A DNA stretch of 64,000 bases, taken from the NCBI RefSeq assembly GCF_003634015.1, contig NZ_RBII01000001.1, positions 248,001-312,000 on the forward strand, written 5' to 3'. The notes beneath the pieces were generated by a model, which saw only the letters and a list, made by a program, of their open reading frames with translations, had not been told where the DNA came from and ran no database searches. Both the position numbers and the translations under genes were made by a program. This document shows, piece after piece, positions 35,468 through 44,800 of the stretch; the first letter of the stretch is position 1, and every line of letters begins with the position of its first letter. The stretch comes from Litorimonas taeanensis. GTDB taxonomy: Bacteria; Pseudomonadota; Alphaproteobacteria; Caulobacterales; Maricaulaceae.

Positions 35468-35499
35468 GATGGTTCTCCTTGAATGATGGAATGCGGGGA

Positions 35500-36249
35500 T
35501 TAATGATCGACGTGGTAAACGTCGTTTAAGTAAACACAAGTCAGGATGGCAAACACAAAGGCTTGCAAACCAGCGACCAAGAACTCTAGCGCGACAATCG
35601 CCATGGTCCCAATGATTGGGAAGATAGCAGCACCAGCTAAGATGCCGCCTTTGCCAATGAGGAAGGCGATGAAAATAGCGAAGAGTTTCAAAATAACGTG
35701 TCCTGCCACCATATTGGCGAACAAACGAACGGATAGCGTAATCGGACGTGCGAGGAATGAGATAATCTCAATCAAAATAATGATTGGGTACATCAAGAGC
35801 GGAAGTCCGGCTGGAGCAAAGATTTTGAACCATTTAAAGCCATTTTTCCAAATACCCGCAATGATAACCAGAGCGATTGTGAAAAAGGCGAGGAATACTG
35901 TTACGGCCAAATGCGACGTAGTCGTAAAGGCGTAAGGGTTCATGCCAATAATATTGGCGAATAAAATAAAGAAGAATAGGCAGAACACAAAGGGGAAGAA
36001 CTTCATGGCTTCTGGGCCTGTTGTATCTTTCACCATATTGGCAATAAATTCATAGCTGAGTTCACCAAGGGATTGCATACGCCCTGGTATAAGCTTGCCT
36101 TTAAGTGTTAGGAAAAAGAAACCGATAATAGCAAGGCCACCAACAACCATCCACAAAGAGGCATTGGTAAACGCAAGGTCTTGCCCGGCAATATCGGGCA
36201 AATCAAAGATCTTTTTGATCTCAAACTGTTGCATTGGGTCGTTTGCCAC
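35500..36249 (-). CDS. atpB: ATP synthase F0 subunit a
   Basis: Subunit a provides the two proton half-channels beside the c ring. The 249-residue protein has about six membrane spans, the essential Arg in LARPITLSVRLFANMVAGH and the C-terminal ALEFLVAGLQAFVFAILTCV block. The start is GTG at 36249 with AAGGAG seven bases upstream. An ATG five codons in is an alternative. It lies 25 bases after atpI. Confidence 0.97.
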   Translation of the reverse strand: MANDPMQQFEIKKIFDLPDIAGQDLAFTNASLWMVVGGLAIIGFFFLTLKGKLIPGRMQSLGELSYEFIANMVKDTTGPEAMKFFPFVFCLFFFILFANIIGMNPYAFTTTSHLAVTVFLAFFTIALVIIAGIWKNGFKWFKIFAPAGLPLLMYPIIILIEIISFLARPITLSVRLFANMVAGHVILKLFAIFIAFLIGKGGILAGAAIFPIIGTMAIVALEFLVAGLQAFVFAILTCVYLNDVYHVDH

Positions 36250-36274
36250 GAACCGCTCCTTATTTCAGTGACCG

Positions 36275-36658
36275 TTATAGGTCGTCTTCATTCTCTAACG
36301 CATCAGGAAGGTCAGTTCCAAGCGGTATATTAGCGTCGGCAGCATCCATTCTGTCTGCTGTCCGCAATACGGCCTTTATACCCGCGGCGAAACCAAATCC
36401 CATCCCAACTAACAAAATCCAAGGTGACGTTTCGAAGAACTTATCAAGGCCATAGCCCAGACCTGTTCCAACCAAAACAGACACAATCAATTCTGTACTT
36501 AACCGCCAAGCCATCCCGAGGGCGTTACCGTTTGATGAAGGCGCTTTGTCTTGAGGGCGACGAGCTTTTGCAGCTTGTAGCTTTGCATTTAAGGCATCAA
36601 GATCTGAAGGGCGTTCAGTAGCGATATCAATTCCGTTCGGGTCAGACTTAATTGTCAA
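36275..36658 (-). CDS. atpI: AtpI, F0F1 ATP synthase assembly/regulatory protein
   Basis: AtpI-type proteins help c-ring assembly. The 127-residue product has a polar N-terminus of about 45 residues, then two membrane spans (AWRLSTELIVSVLVGTGLGY and WILLVGMGFGFAAGIKAVL). The only start before the spans is a TTG at 36658, with AAAGG upstream. The next Met is just at the first span. It is first in the F0 operon, behind a good promoter. Confidence 0.85.
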   Translation of the reverse strand: MTIKSDPNGIDIATERPSDLDALNAKLQAAKARRPQDKAPSSNGNALGMAWRLSTELIVSVLVGTGLGYGLDKFFETSPWILLVGMGFGFAAGIKAVLRTADRMDAADANIPLGTDLPDALENEDDL

Positions 36659-36962
36659 ATCTGCCTTTGAAATACAGTGTAAAACTACCCCTCAAAAGCG
36701 CGCGGAACCTAACGAAGCAAGGTGTGGAAGTCAACAGCACTTAGTACATAGTTAAACCCTTGAAAAAACTACAAAATCGATATTTTCATACCAGATTTTT
36801 AAGGGCGAAATGACGCAGTGCCGATTCTCTACGTGAAGGGACTTGGTAAACAAGAAAGCCTAGCAATCATGGAGGCGCAATAAAGGCGCTGCACCCCAAC
36901 TTTTGTTATAAAGAGGGGTGATTGCCATAGCTTGTGCTAAAAATTGATTGGAAAAGTGATTA
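36659..36962. other. Interval upstream of atpI
   Basis: The 304 bases hold the atp promoter at 36706-36734 and a weak hairpin, CACCCC (36892-36897) with GGGGTG (36915-36920), that might end the RHH-fusion gene. I see nothing else. Confidence 0.5.
36706..36734 (-). promoter_or_regulatory. Likely sigma-70 promoter of the F0 operon
   Basis: On the minus strand TTGACT (36734-36729) and TAGGTT (36711-36706) are 17 bases apart and face atpI, whose TTG start is about 48 bases further on. Confidence 0.6.
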
Positions 36963-37676
36963 CTATTCTGACTTTGAGAGTTTTGTCGGTGTGACGACAA
37001 GGTTGAAGACTTGATTGCCTTCGAGCTCTAATTCGATTGTCGATTTTTCATCAAAATTTGCTGTTAATTTTGGATTCGCGACTAACTTGGTGGCTTGGCC
37101 TTCTGAGTTTGGCGTAATCATGAGGATTTTCATATCAATCTGAACCTTGTCATCAATGTTTTTGGCCGACACAGTGATTATCAAGTCATCAGAATGGGGT
37201 GTTTCGGGTACATTTTCGTTTGTTAAATCGGAAATGTTTTCGGTTTGAAGGTGTGAACCATCGAAACCGAGGCTTACAGTTTTTCCGCTATCTAATAATA
37301 TTTCAGTTTCAAAGCGCCGTGTTCGTAACCCGTTTTCTCCATTCTCCATCACAGGCTGAATGGCGGTGCCTTGAAGGTTCAAGCTAATGTCTTCTGCATT
37401 TGATAGGGGCGATAAGGTTAAGGCCCCTAATATGATTAGTCCGGTTGTAGCAATGGCTGATTTTGTTTTTGTGTGGCCGCGCATAATTATCTCCATAATG
37501 CGTTGAGAAAGAGCGCGAGATTTGGGCTGAGCTAAATAATCTGAGATCAGGTGTCTTACAACTTCACTGACGGATAAACCCTCGGCTTTAGCCTTATTCT
37601 GCAAGTCCTGCTTATCTTTATAAGACAAGCGGACTTCTAGCATTTCAGACTTTTTAGCGGGTTTAGTTGAAGGCAT
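36963..37676 (-). CDS. Ribbon-helix-helix domain fused to a signal/anchor and a periplasmic domain
   Basis: One frame of 237 residues joins unlike parts. Residues 10-50 look like a MobC/RHH DNA-binding domain (LEVRLSYKDKQDLQNKAKAE, then GLSVSEVVRHLISDYL). Residues 65-92 look like a complete Sec signal peptide or membrane anchor (MRGHTKTKSAIATTGLIILG... ending in LSNAED). The rest is a soluble beta-rich domain without Cys that I do not recognise. GGAG lies six bases before Met65 (ATG at 37484), so a second product starting there, the secreted domain alone, is possible. An inverted repeat of seven-base arms (37710-37716, 37737-37743) lies just upstream and may be its operator. Confidence 0.75.
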   Translation of the reverse strand: MPSTKPAKKSEMLEVRLSYKDKQDLQNKAKAEGLSVSEVVRHLISDYLAQPKSRALSQRIMEIIMRGHTKTKSAIATTGLIILGALTLSPLSNAEDISLNLQGTAIQPVMENGENGLRTRRFETEILLDSGKTVSLGFDGSHLQTENISDLTNENVPETPHSDDLIITVSAKNIDDKVQIDMKILMITPNSEGQATKLVANPKLTANFDEKSTIELELEGNQVFNLVVTPTKLSKSE

Positions 37677-37709
37677 GATTATCCTTGATTATATTGGCTT
37701 AGGTACAAG

Positions 37710-37743
37710 ACCTCGCCATCATATTATGAGTATCAAGCGAGGT
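37710..37743. promoter_or_regulatory. Inverted repeat upstream of the RHH-fusion gene
   Basis: ACCTCGC at 37710-37716 and GCGAGGT at 37737-37743 form perfect arms across 20 AT-rich bases, 34 bases before the gene start. RHH regulators commonly bind repeats in their own promoters, so autoregulation is a fair hypothesis. Confidence 0.4.
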
Positions 37744-37835
37744 GTTTCCTAATATATTCCTGTCGGGACACGGGGGTGATTAAGTTGAATCGTGTCCATA
37801 CACGTTAACCCTGCCCAAATTGAGCACGCTATAAG

Positions 37836-40800
37836 CTACTCCGCCGCAACCAATTTTTCGGCGTCATTCAGCTGAATAGACAGAAGTTGTGAGACGCCTT
37901 GTTCGGCCATTGTGACACCAAAGAGGCGGTCCATACGGCTCATCGTGACGGGGTTATGGGTAATCGCAATAAACTTCGTATTCGTGTGCTGTTTCATATC
38001 ATCCAGCAAATCGCAATAGCGGGCCACATTAGCGTCATCGAGCGGAGCGTCGACTTCGTCCAACACGCAAACAGGCGCAGGGTTGGACAAGAAAACCGCG
38101 AAAATTAGAGCTGTTGCCGTTAGAGCTTGTTCCCCGCCAGAGAGAAGTGACATAGCTTTAAGCGATTTCCCCGGAGGACGCGCCATGACTTCGAGGCCAG
38201 CTTCGAGTGGATCATCAGATTCTGTGAGAGCGAGAGAGGCTTCGCCGCCGCCGAACAGCGTCGTAAAGAGACGACCAAAGTGACTATTTACCACGTCAAA
38301 GGCTTTCAAAAGACGCTCGCGACCTTCTTGGTTCAGCTCGTCTATGCCTTCGCGAAGACGGGCAATAGCCGCAATGAGGTCTTGGCGCTCATCATTCATC
38401 GCGGTGAGGCGTTCTTCTTGTTCAACGGCTTCTTCGTCGGCGCGCAGATTTACGCCGCCCATTTTTTCGCGCTCCACTGAAAGGCGATCAAGTTTCTTTT
38501 CAATATCGTTTTCAGACAGATTAGATTCAGGTGAAAGGTCACCTAGGTGTTCATTGAGTTCTGAAGGTTCGCAAGAGAGCGTTTCATTAATTCGAGCCTT
38601 GGTTTCAGCAATGCGTTCTTGCGCCGCAACTTTGCGGGCCTCGGCCCCCGCGCGTGCTTCGCGGGCCGCAGAATGCGCTTGTTCAGCGTCGCGGGCCGCA
38701 TTTTCAGCCTCGCGCAATTCCGTTTCCGCTATGGCAAGGGAATCAGAGGCTGCTGTTCGGCGATCCTCGGCGGCTTTTAATTCTGAAAACAACTTGGTTC
38801 GTCTGTCTGCAAACTTATCGGGGCCATCCGTCGCGGCGCTTAATGTCGTTTTTGCAGCCGTTTCGCGGGTCTGTAATTGCTCGACTCGTTTTTTCGCGGT
38901 TTCTGAACGTCTGGCCCAATCTGCACGTTCTTTTTCAACGGCTTTAAGGCGAGAGGCACGCGCTTCTGTTTCGTTCTTTAGGCTGCGATAGGCGGCGCTT
39001 GCTTCATCCGCAATATTTCGGGCCTCTGTGAGTTTCTCAGAAAGGGCCGCTTGTTGACCAGAAAAGTCCTCGACTTCATTCAAGCCATCAAAATTTGTTT
39101 TTGCGCTATCGCGCTGTGCTGTGAGTTCTTTGATTTCACTATCAAGCCGCTCTAGTCTATCTTCGAGAGACTTTCTTTCTGCGGTGGCGCGAGCAATATC
39201 TGTTTCATATTGAGAGAGGGCGGCCCCCGCAGCGCGTTCGGCGCGTTCTAAATCGGGTAAAGCGCGGCGAGCCAGTCGAACGGCCTCTTGCGCGGCATTT
39301 CGTTTTTCTCGGGCCGCATCGAATAAAGTTTGATTAGATTCAACCTTATTTTCTGCAGACGTGATTTCGCGCGTGATTTCCGCTAGGCGATTTTGTTGTT
39401 TCAATTTGACAGCGGCAGATGTCTCTGCGCCAGCGGCCATTTCAAAGCCATCCCAGCGGCTGACTTGACCTTCGAGAGTGACGAGCCTTTGGCCAGGTTT
39501 AAGTTCAGCCCGAAGCGAGTCTATATCACCCGCGTCTACAACGCCAATCTGAGAGAGCCGCGCTGTGAGTTCCGTCGGGGCTTTTACATAATCGCTTAGC
39601 GGTTTCGCCTGTGCGGGCAGCGCTTGGTCAGACGGCTTGGCGCCGCCCCATCGTAAATTTGCCGTTCCGCCAATGGCAGCGTCAAGATCTTCGCCAAGCG
39701 CTGCAGCGAGAGCCTGTTCATAGCCAGGTTCAGCTTTGCATTGGTTCAAGGCGGGTTCAAATGTACCCGCTTGGGCACGAGCTAACATGCGTTCAAGCGC
39801 TGTTTTTTCGCCGCTCAGCCCTGAAAGCACTTGTCTTGATTTTGCAAGGTCTTCACGCGCAACTTGATCAGCCTCTTCGGTTTCGCTGAGGGCTTTTGCA
39901 AGTTTTTGCTCTTCATCACGGGCTGCTTCGAGCGCATTCAATGCATCTCTTGCGCCGGCGGCAAATAGATTGCCAGACGAACCGCCGTCTTGGCTCATTC
40001 CAGCGAGGCGGTCTTGTGTATTTTCGCGTTCTCGGAGAACCCGGTCAAGGCGGTCTTGGGCTTGGGATAGCTCTCGGCCCGCTGATTCTCGCCGTGCATT
40101 TTGGTCTGCAGCTTGGCGGGTAAGCTCATTATAATCGGTCTCAAGCGATGTCCGCGCCTTGATGGCTTCAGATGCCGCATCGGCCGCAGCGTCGAGCGCA
40201 GCAGATGTATCGGCAACGGCCGACAATTTCTGGAACTCGAGTTTTAACAAAGCTTCGGCATCATTCGCGTCATTCACAATACCTGTTTCACGTTCAAGAT
40301 CTGCGGCTAAGTCTTTGATTTGAGATTCAAGTTTTTTAATTTCTGCGCCTGCCGCTTCCTCGTCAGATTCCAAGGCTTCTTTGGCGGCGTTGAGACGGCC
40401 CAAGACAGCGGCGGCGATAATTTGTTCTTCGCGTTTAGGCTCTAAGAGGGCTGATAACTCAGCGGCGCGGCGCGTTAGCTCAGAGGCTTTGGTCGCCGTA
40501 TCTGCAACGCGGTTTTCACATTCTGTTGAATTTTCTGTCGCAGCGGCCAGTGTATCAATAGCGCTTATCCAGCGTTTTAACCAAAGCAGAGCTTTATATT
40601 CATTAATCTCTCCGGCCAGACGTTTATAGCGCGTGGCTTGGCGGGATTGACGACGAAGGGATAAAAGCTGTCCTTCTATTTGGCCGATAATATCGTCCAA
40701 TCGATTCAGATTTGTTTCTGCCGCACGTAGACGAAGCTCGGCCTCGTGACGGCGTGTGTGCAAGCCTGAAATGCCCGCTGCTTCTTCGAGAATGCGGCGG

Positions 40801-41288
40801 CGGTTTGAAGGTTTTGCGGCGATTAGCTCTGAGATTTGGCCCTGTCGGACAAGCGCAGGGGAGTTGGCCCCGGTTGACGCATCGGCGAAAAGTAATTGCA
40901 CATCTTTGGCGCGAACGGTTTTGCCGTTAATTTTATATTTTGAGCCCCCGCCTTTTTTAATAATGCGCATGACTTCTAATATATCGTCATCGTTAAAGGC
41001 TGGCGGCGCAATACGAGCGCTATTGTCTATTGTGAGTGTTACATGGGCTTGGTTGCGGCCGGGACGGGTTTTCGTGCCGTTAAAGATAACGTCATCCATC
41101 CCTGCCGCGCGCATTGCTTTGGCTGAATTGGCGCCCATAACCCAACGAATGGCTTCGAGAAGGTTAGATTTGCCACAGCCATTTGGCCCCACAATGCCGG
41201 TCAATCCCGGCTCTATGTGGAAATCAGTCGGCTCGACAAAGGATTTAAATCCCGCCAGCTTAATCTGATTAAAGACCAAAGACCCCAT
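37836..41288 (-). CDS. smc: Chromosome segregation ATPase SMC
   Basis: SMC forms the long-armed ring that organises the chromosome with ScpA and ScpB. The 1150-residue protein has Walker A GIVGPNGCGKSNLLEAIRWV at about 31-50, a long coiled coil, a hinge domain in the middle (about 510-640), a second coiled coil, then the ABC signature LLSGGEQALTATALIF and Walker B VCVLDEVDAPLDDANV near the end. Length and order are typical. The gene follows the first DsbA-like gene after five bases, the arrangement known in Caulobacter-type genomes. A large open frame on the opposite strand inside it is only a mirror of the coiled-coil codons. Confidence 0.98.
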   Translation of the reverse strand: MGSLVFNQIKLAGFKSFVEPTDFHIEPGLTGIVGPNGCGKSNLLEAIRWVMGANSAKAMRAAGMDDVIFNGTKTRPGRNQAHVTLTIDNSARIAPPAFNDDDILEVMRIIKKGGGSKYKINGKTVRAKDVQLLFADASTGANSPALVRQGQISELIAAKPSNRRRILEEAAGISGLHTRRHEAELRLRAAETNLNRLDDIIGQIEGQLLSLRRQSRQATRYKRLAGEINEYKALLWLKRWISAIDTLAAATENSTECENRVADTATKASELTRRAAELSALLEPKREEQIIAAAVLGRLNAAKEALESDEEAAGAEIKKLESQIKDLAADLERETGIVNDANDAEALLKLEFQKLSAVADTSAALDAAADAASEAIKARTSLETDYNELTRQAADQNARRESAGRELSQAQDRLDRVLRERENTQDRLAGMSQDGGSSGNLFAAGARDALNALEAARDEEQKLAKALSETEEADQVAREDLAKSRQVLSGLSGEKTALERMLARAQAGTFEPALNQCKAEPGYEQALAAALGEDLDAAIGGTANLRWGGAKPSDQALPAQAKPLSDYVKAPTELTARLSQIGVVDAGDIDSLRAELKPGQRLVTLEGQVSRWDGFEMAAGAETSAAVKLKQQNRLAEITREITSAENKVESNQTLFDAAREKRNAAQEAVRLARRALPDLERAERAAGAALSQYETDIARATAERKSLEDRLERLDSEIKELTAQRDSAKTNFDGLNEVEDFSGQQAALSEKLTEARNIADEASAAYRSLKNETEARASRLKAVEKERADWARRSETAKKRVEQLQTRETAAKTTLSAATDGPDKFADRRTKLFSELKAAEDRRTAASDSLAIAETELREAENAARDAEQAHSAAREARAGAEARKVAAQERIAETKARINETLSCEPSELNEHLGDLSPESNLSENDIEKKLDRLSVEREKMGGVNLRADEEAVEQEERLTAMNDERQDLIAAIARLREGIDELNQEGRERLLKAFDVVNSHFGRLFTTLFGGGEASLALTESDDPLEAGLEVMARPPGKSLKAMSLLSGGEQALTATALIFAVFLSNPAPVCVLDEVDAPLDDANVARYCDLLDDMKQHTNTKFIAITHNPVTMSRMDRLFGVTMAEQGVSQLLSIQLNDAEKLVAAE

Positions 41289-41293
41289 GAGTA

Positions 41294-42055
41294 TTACTCA
41301 GTCGTTTCTTCTGCTGAATTTTCGCCCTCAGATTCTGCCTCTGGAAGTTCTTCGCCAAGAAGGGGCAAAAAGATTTCTTCCATGGACTCTAAGGTATAGA
41401 GCGGCGCGCCACTGGGAGAGCGTTTCGTGAATTCACCATTAATGAGGAAGCTTGGTGTACTATTGATGCCAAGATCTACACCACCTTGGATATATTCATC
41501 ATATTCAGCGCGAATATCTTCATTGACAAGGCAGGCTTCGAAAGCTTCCTCATCAAGCCCAGAGTTCTTAGCAATATTCAAATAGGCATCACGCCCTTTT
41601 CCTTGTTGTGCCATGCCAAGGATCTGAGTTTGTCTATCAAATTGGTATTTGATGTTGCTCATGAACTTGTCATCGCCTGCGCACATGGCAATCATATGGC
41701 CCGCATCAGCAAAAGCGATAGGTGGGGTCGGGAAGGGGCGGAAGACGTAACGCACTTTGCCCGTGTCGATGTATTTCTCTTTGAGCTCTGGATATACGGA
41801 TTTCGTCCAATTGGAACAATGCGGGCAGGTAACCGACGCATATTCAACGAGGACAATCGGCGCTGTCTTTGAACCAATGCCGCGATCATTTGGCAGCTCA
41901 TATTTAGAGGTATCACCGTTTGCGGTTGTGCTGGCAGTTTCGCCACCACCACAGGCTACAAGGCCAAATGCTGCGACGGTAGTCACAAGCCCTTTCAACA
42001 GCGTTTTGCGCAAGGCAGATGATTTAAACGAATCAGTCATAGGATAATAAGTCAT
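41294..42055 (-). CDS. DsbA-like thiol-disulfide protein, lipoprotein
   Basis: A 253-residue thioredoxin-fold protein of the DsbA family. The lipoprotein signal reads LLKGLVTTVAAFGLVAC with the lipidated Cys at 35. The active site is CPHC at 77-80 in YASVTCPHCSNWTKSVYPEL, and cis-Pro lies in the GINSTPSFLINGEF block. It would oxidise or isomerise disulfides in the periplasm. ATG codons at 42055 and 42040 are both possible. A similar gene lies directly upstream on the same strand, and the two share the layout KYxFxxQTQ/NQKK..GKGxDAY. Confidence 0.92.
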   Translation of the reverse strand: MTYYPMTDSFKSSALRKTLLKGLVTTVAAFGLVACGGGETASTTANGDTSKYELPNDRGIGSKTAPIVLVEYASVTCPHCSNWTKSVYPELKEKYIDTGKVRYVFRPFPTPPIAFADAGHMIAMCAGDDKFMSNIKYQFDRQTQILGMAQQGKGRDAYLNIAKNSGLDEEAFEACLVNEDIRAEYDEYIQGGVDLGINSTPSFLINGEFTKRSPSGAPLYTLESMEEIFLPLLGEELPEAESEGENSAEETTE

Positions 42056-42206
42056 GGAGCAAGTCTCGCAATTTTAGAGGGCGTGGCAATATAGCCGCCC
42101 CGTTAGTAAGCGTTGTTAGGCGTAAAAACAGCAGTAAACTGTGGAAGACTGTCCTGAAATCGTCATTTTATCACGAAGCCGTTACAAAAATCGTTTCGAA
42201 GGCGAG

Positions 42207-42215
42207 ATATCCACA
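42207..42215 (+). promoter_or_regulatory. DnaA-box-like site between the two dsbA-like genes
   Basis: ATATCCACA differs from the DnaA box TTATCCACA at one base. It lies about 150 bases before the first dsbA-like gene and smc. A chance match is possible. Confidence 0.25.
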
Positions 42216-42254
42216 GGCTGGGCGTGCGCGGTGTAAGCGAGGTCTGGGTTTACT

Positions 42255-43046
42255 TTAGTGACCGTGACCAGCATGAGGATTATACGGTTCGACTTCAGGC
42301 AATTGGCTGACACCGCTTTCAATCATTCCATTGAAAAGCTCTGTCAGGCTATGGGCGTCTTGTTTGCCATTATAGGGTGAGCCGTTAACGTAAAAAGCGG
42401 GGACGCCTTTGATTTGGGCCGCTGTTCCGCGCTGACCTGATAATTGGAGGTGCTCCATCATTTTCGGGTCTTGTAGGCAGGCACGTATCGCGTTTTCATC
42501 TTCTAACCCTGCAAGAGCTGCAACGGGGGCATAAGCGTCTTTACCTTTGCCTTGGCTTGCCAGGTCAATCATCTTCTTTTGATTTTTCATCTGATATTCA
42601 ATTGTATCAAAATAGGCAGATTCAGGCGCGCATTCAGCCAGGAGAAAGCCTAGAACTGACATTTCTTGGGGTTGAGTTGGGATAGGGCGCAAGATGAAAC
42701 GAATTTTATCGCTTTCAATCAGGTCTTTTTTGACGGCATCCCATTCAGATTCAAACCATGAACCGCAATGTGAACAGGTTACAGACGCATACATAATGAC
42801 CGTAATCGGGGCGAGGTTCGATCCTATTACATGGTCGTCAGGCGCTTCGGTCATGGCGAATTCTACCATTGGCGTTTGCAACACTTCTGAGGCGTCCGTG
42901 CTAGCGGTTTCTGCGGAGTTTGATGTCCCTTTATCTTCGGGTAAGGGAGATTGTTGGGCGCAGGCGACTTGACCGAAGGCCAAGAAAGCCGTGGAGAGGG
43001 TTAAATTACGTAATATCCGCGGGAATGTCGGGGTCATGTGTGTCAT
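42255..43046 (-). CDS. Second DsbA-like thiol-disulfide protein
   Basis: A 263-residue exported protein of the same family as its neighbour. The signal region is ILRNLTLSTAFLAFGQVACA, where both a lipoprotein Cys and a signal peptidase I site are thinkable. The active site is CSHC at 91-94 (ASVTCSHCGSWFESEWDAVK) and the cis-Pro loop is IKGVPAFYVNGSPY. The C-terminus is His-rich (NPHAGHGH). The two genes look like a tandem duplication in which CPHC and CSHC have diverged. Confidence 0.9.
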   Translation of the reverse strand: MTHMTPTFPRILRNLTLSTAFLAFGQVACAQQSPLPEDKGTSNSAETASTDASEVLQTPMVEFAMTEAPDDHVIGSNLAPITVIMYASVTCSHCGSWFESEWDAVKKDLIESDKIRFILRPIPTQPQEMSVLGFLLAECAPESAYFDTIEYQMKNQKKMIDLASQGKGKDAYAPVAALAGLEDENAIRACLQDPKMMEHLQLSGQRGTAAQIKGVPAFYVNGSPYNGKQDAHSLTELFNGMIESGVSQLPEVEPYNPHAGHGH

Positions 43047-43077
43047 TTTTCAATCTTTGCGTTGGTAAGAATAGAAT

Positions 43078-43608
43078 TCAATTTTTATTTTGGCCAAGAA
43101 CGCCGCGCCCGAGTTTCTCTAGGGCTGTCTTTAAAGCCTGACTTTCAATTTTATCGAGTCCATCTTTAAGCGCGGCGGCTTCAGTCGGTCTTAAACCACG
43201 CTGTTGTTGTATTTTAGCGCCATCTGTTCGCATCTTGGTTTGAACCATCTTTATTGCCTTAACGTGATCTGGGCCCAAATGTGTGTTTAAGCGGTCAATG
43301 ATGGGGCCGCTAGCGGCCATAATCAAAGCTGCGGCGGCGCCGGGCGCTGAAATGACCAGTGTACGGCCGTGCCGACCATAAGTGAAACGCACTGGGGTAG
43401 AGATTTTACTCCATCGTTCTCCAACAATTTCGGGCCAGATACGGCCCAATGCGAGGGCAGACGAACCACCCCCATGTTTTTTTGAAAGCGGACGCAGAAC
43501 TTTTGACACTGCATAGCCGGCTGATGGCGCTGTTCGATATTGCGGCTTGGCGCGTTGGTGTTCCAGCCAATGCGTAATTTTAAGTGTATCATTGCGAGAG
43601 AGCGGCAT
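43078..43608 (-). CDS. DUF721 (DciA-like) protein
   Basis: The 176-residue protein has the DUF721 core LALGRIWPEIVGERWSKIST, then GRHGRTLVISAPGAAAALIM, with an extra C-terminal region. DUF721 includes DciA, the replicative helicase loader/operator of bacteria without DnaC, so a role in replication is possible. The frame opens 17 codons earlier, but GGGGA before the ATG at 43608 and the start MPLSRND favour this one. It is divergent from mutY and upstream of the dsbA-like and smc genes, as in Caulobacter relatives. Confidence 0.85.
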   Translation of the reverse strand: MPLSRNDTLKITHWLEHQRAKPQYRTAPSAGYAVSKVLRPLSKKHGGGSSALALGRIWPEIVGERWSKISTPVRFTYGRHGRTLVISAPGAAAALIMAASGPIIDRLNTHLGPDHVKAIKMVQTKMRTDGAKIQQQRGLRPTEAAALKDGLDKIESQALKTALEKLGRGVLGQNKN

Positions 43609-43659
43609 TCGGTCTTTTCCCCTATTGCACTGCGCTCGTAAAGTGGACACATCACACAA

Positions 43660-44748
43660 ATGATTAATTCGAAGAAAGATACGAAGCCAAATCTTGAGTC
43701 TAACTACGATGAAATGCGGGCCAGATTACTGCACTGGTATGATTCAGAGGGACGCACTTTGCCATGGCGTATTCGACCCGAAGACCGTGCGGCAGGCAAA
43801 AATGCAGACCCTTATGCGATTTGGTTGTCTGAAATTATGTTGCAGCAAACGACTGTCGCGCATGGAACGCCTTATTGGCATAAGTTTTTGAATGAATTTC
43901 CAACCGTCACAGATCTTGCAAATGCTGAACGGGAAACAGTTCTGAGCCTTTGGGCGGGGTTGGGTTATTATGCGCGCGCAAGAAATTTACATAAATGCGC
44001 GGTGATTATCCGCGATGACTATAACGGGCAGTTCCCAAACTCAGAAGCAGAGCTTCTGAAGCTTCCTGGAATAGGCGCGTATACAGCGGCGACGATGGCC
44101 GCGATTTGTTTTGATGAAGCCACTAATATTGTCGACGGGAATGTTGAACGGGTTATCAGCCGCATTTTCACAATTGAAGAGCCGCTCCCTAAAGGTCGAA
44201 AAGACATACGGAAAATGGCAGGCGCATTAGCGTCTCCTCAGAGAACAGGGGATTATGGGCAGGCTCTAATGGATTTGGGGGCTATGATTTGCACGCCTCG
44301 ATCGCCCAATTGTAGTAAATGTGTGTGGCAAGACTATTGCTCCGCCTTCGCCGCAAAGACACAGCTAGAATATCCCAAAAAAGCCCCGAAAAAATCTTTG
44401 CCAATACGTTACGGTGTTGTTTTTATAGCGATACGCGGAGAAGCAGTATTGCTTGAAACGCGCCCTGATAATGGTTTGTTGGGCGGAATGCTTGGCCTGC
44501 CGGGGACGGATTGGGCAGAGGGAGGTTTTCCAACAGACCCTATGAACCATGCACCATTTAAGGGGGATTGGCAGGCCGTTAATGGCGAGGTCAGGCACGT
44601 TTTTACGCATTTTGACTTGCGGTTAGCTGTTTATAGAGCCGTATTTGACGAGAAAGATATCTCGATTGGGCATAATGGCCTTTGGGCCGACTCAAGTCAA
44701 AGAAAGGGGTTGCCGACGGTTTTCAAGAAGGCGCTGAAGGCGATTTAG
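43660..44748 (+). CDS. mutY: A/G-specific adenine glycosylase MutY
   Basis: MutY removes adenine opposite 8-oxoguanine. The catalytic Glu58 is in SEIMLQQTTV, the helix-hairpin-helix in LLKLPGIGAYTA (134-142) with catalytic Asp159 in NIVDGNVERV, and the iron-sulfur ligands are Cys211, 218, 221 and 227 (CTPRSPNCSKCVWQDYC). The C-terminal NUDIX-like domain, which recognises 8-oxoG, begins around residue 250 (LLGGMLGLPGTDW). The 362-residue length is normal. It is divergent from the DUF721 gene with about 50 bases between them. Confidence 0.97.
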   Translation: MINSKKDTKPNLESNYDEMRARLLHWYDSEGRTLPWRIRPEDRAAGKNADPYAIWLSEIMLQQTTVAHGTPYWHKFLNEFPTVTDLANAERETVLSLWAGLGYYARARNLHKCAVIIRDDYNGQFPNSEAELLKLPGIGAYTAATMAAICFDEATNIVDGNVERVISRIFTIEEPLPKGRKDIRKMAGALASPQRTGDYGQALMDLGAMICTPRSPNCSKCVWQDYCSAFAAKTQLEYPKKAPKKSLPIRYGVVFIAIRGEAVLLETRPDNGLLGGMLGLPGTDWAEGGFPTDPMNHAPFKGDWQAVNGEVRHVFTHFDLRLAVYRAVFDEKDISIGHNGLWADSSQRKGLPTVFKKALKAI

Positions 44749-44800
44749 CGCCGCGTCGCTAACCTTGTAGAATTAATAGTTAAGTCGTCGATTAGGTATA

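Noticed and set aside
37766-37797. GGACACG/CGTGTCC inverted repeat after smc as terminator
   Set aside because: The arms are 18 bases apart and no T run follows on the minus strand.
38344-38991. 215-codon Ser/Arg-rich frame opposite smc
   Set aside because: It is the mirror of the Ala/Glu-rich coiled-coil codons of smc and has no domain of its own.
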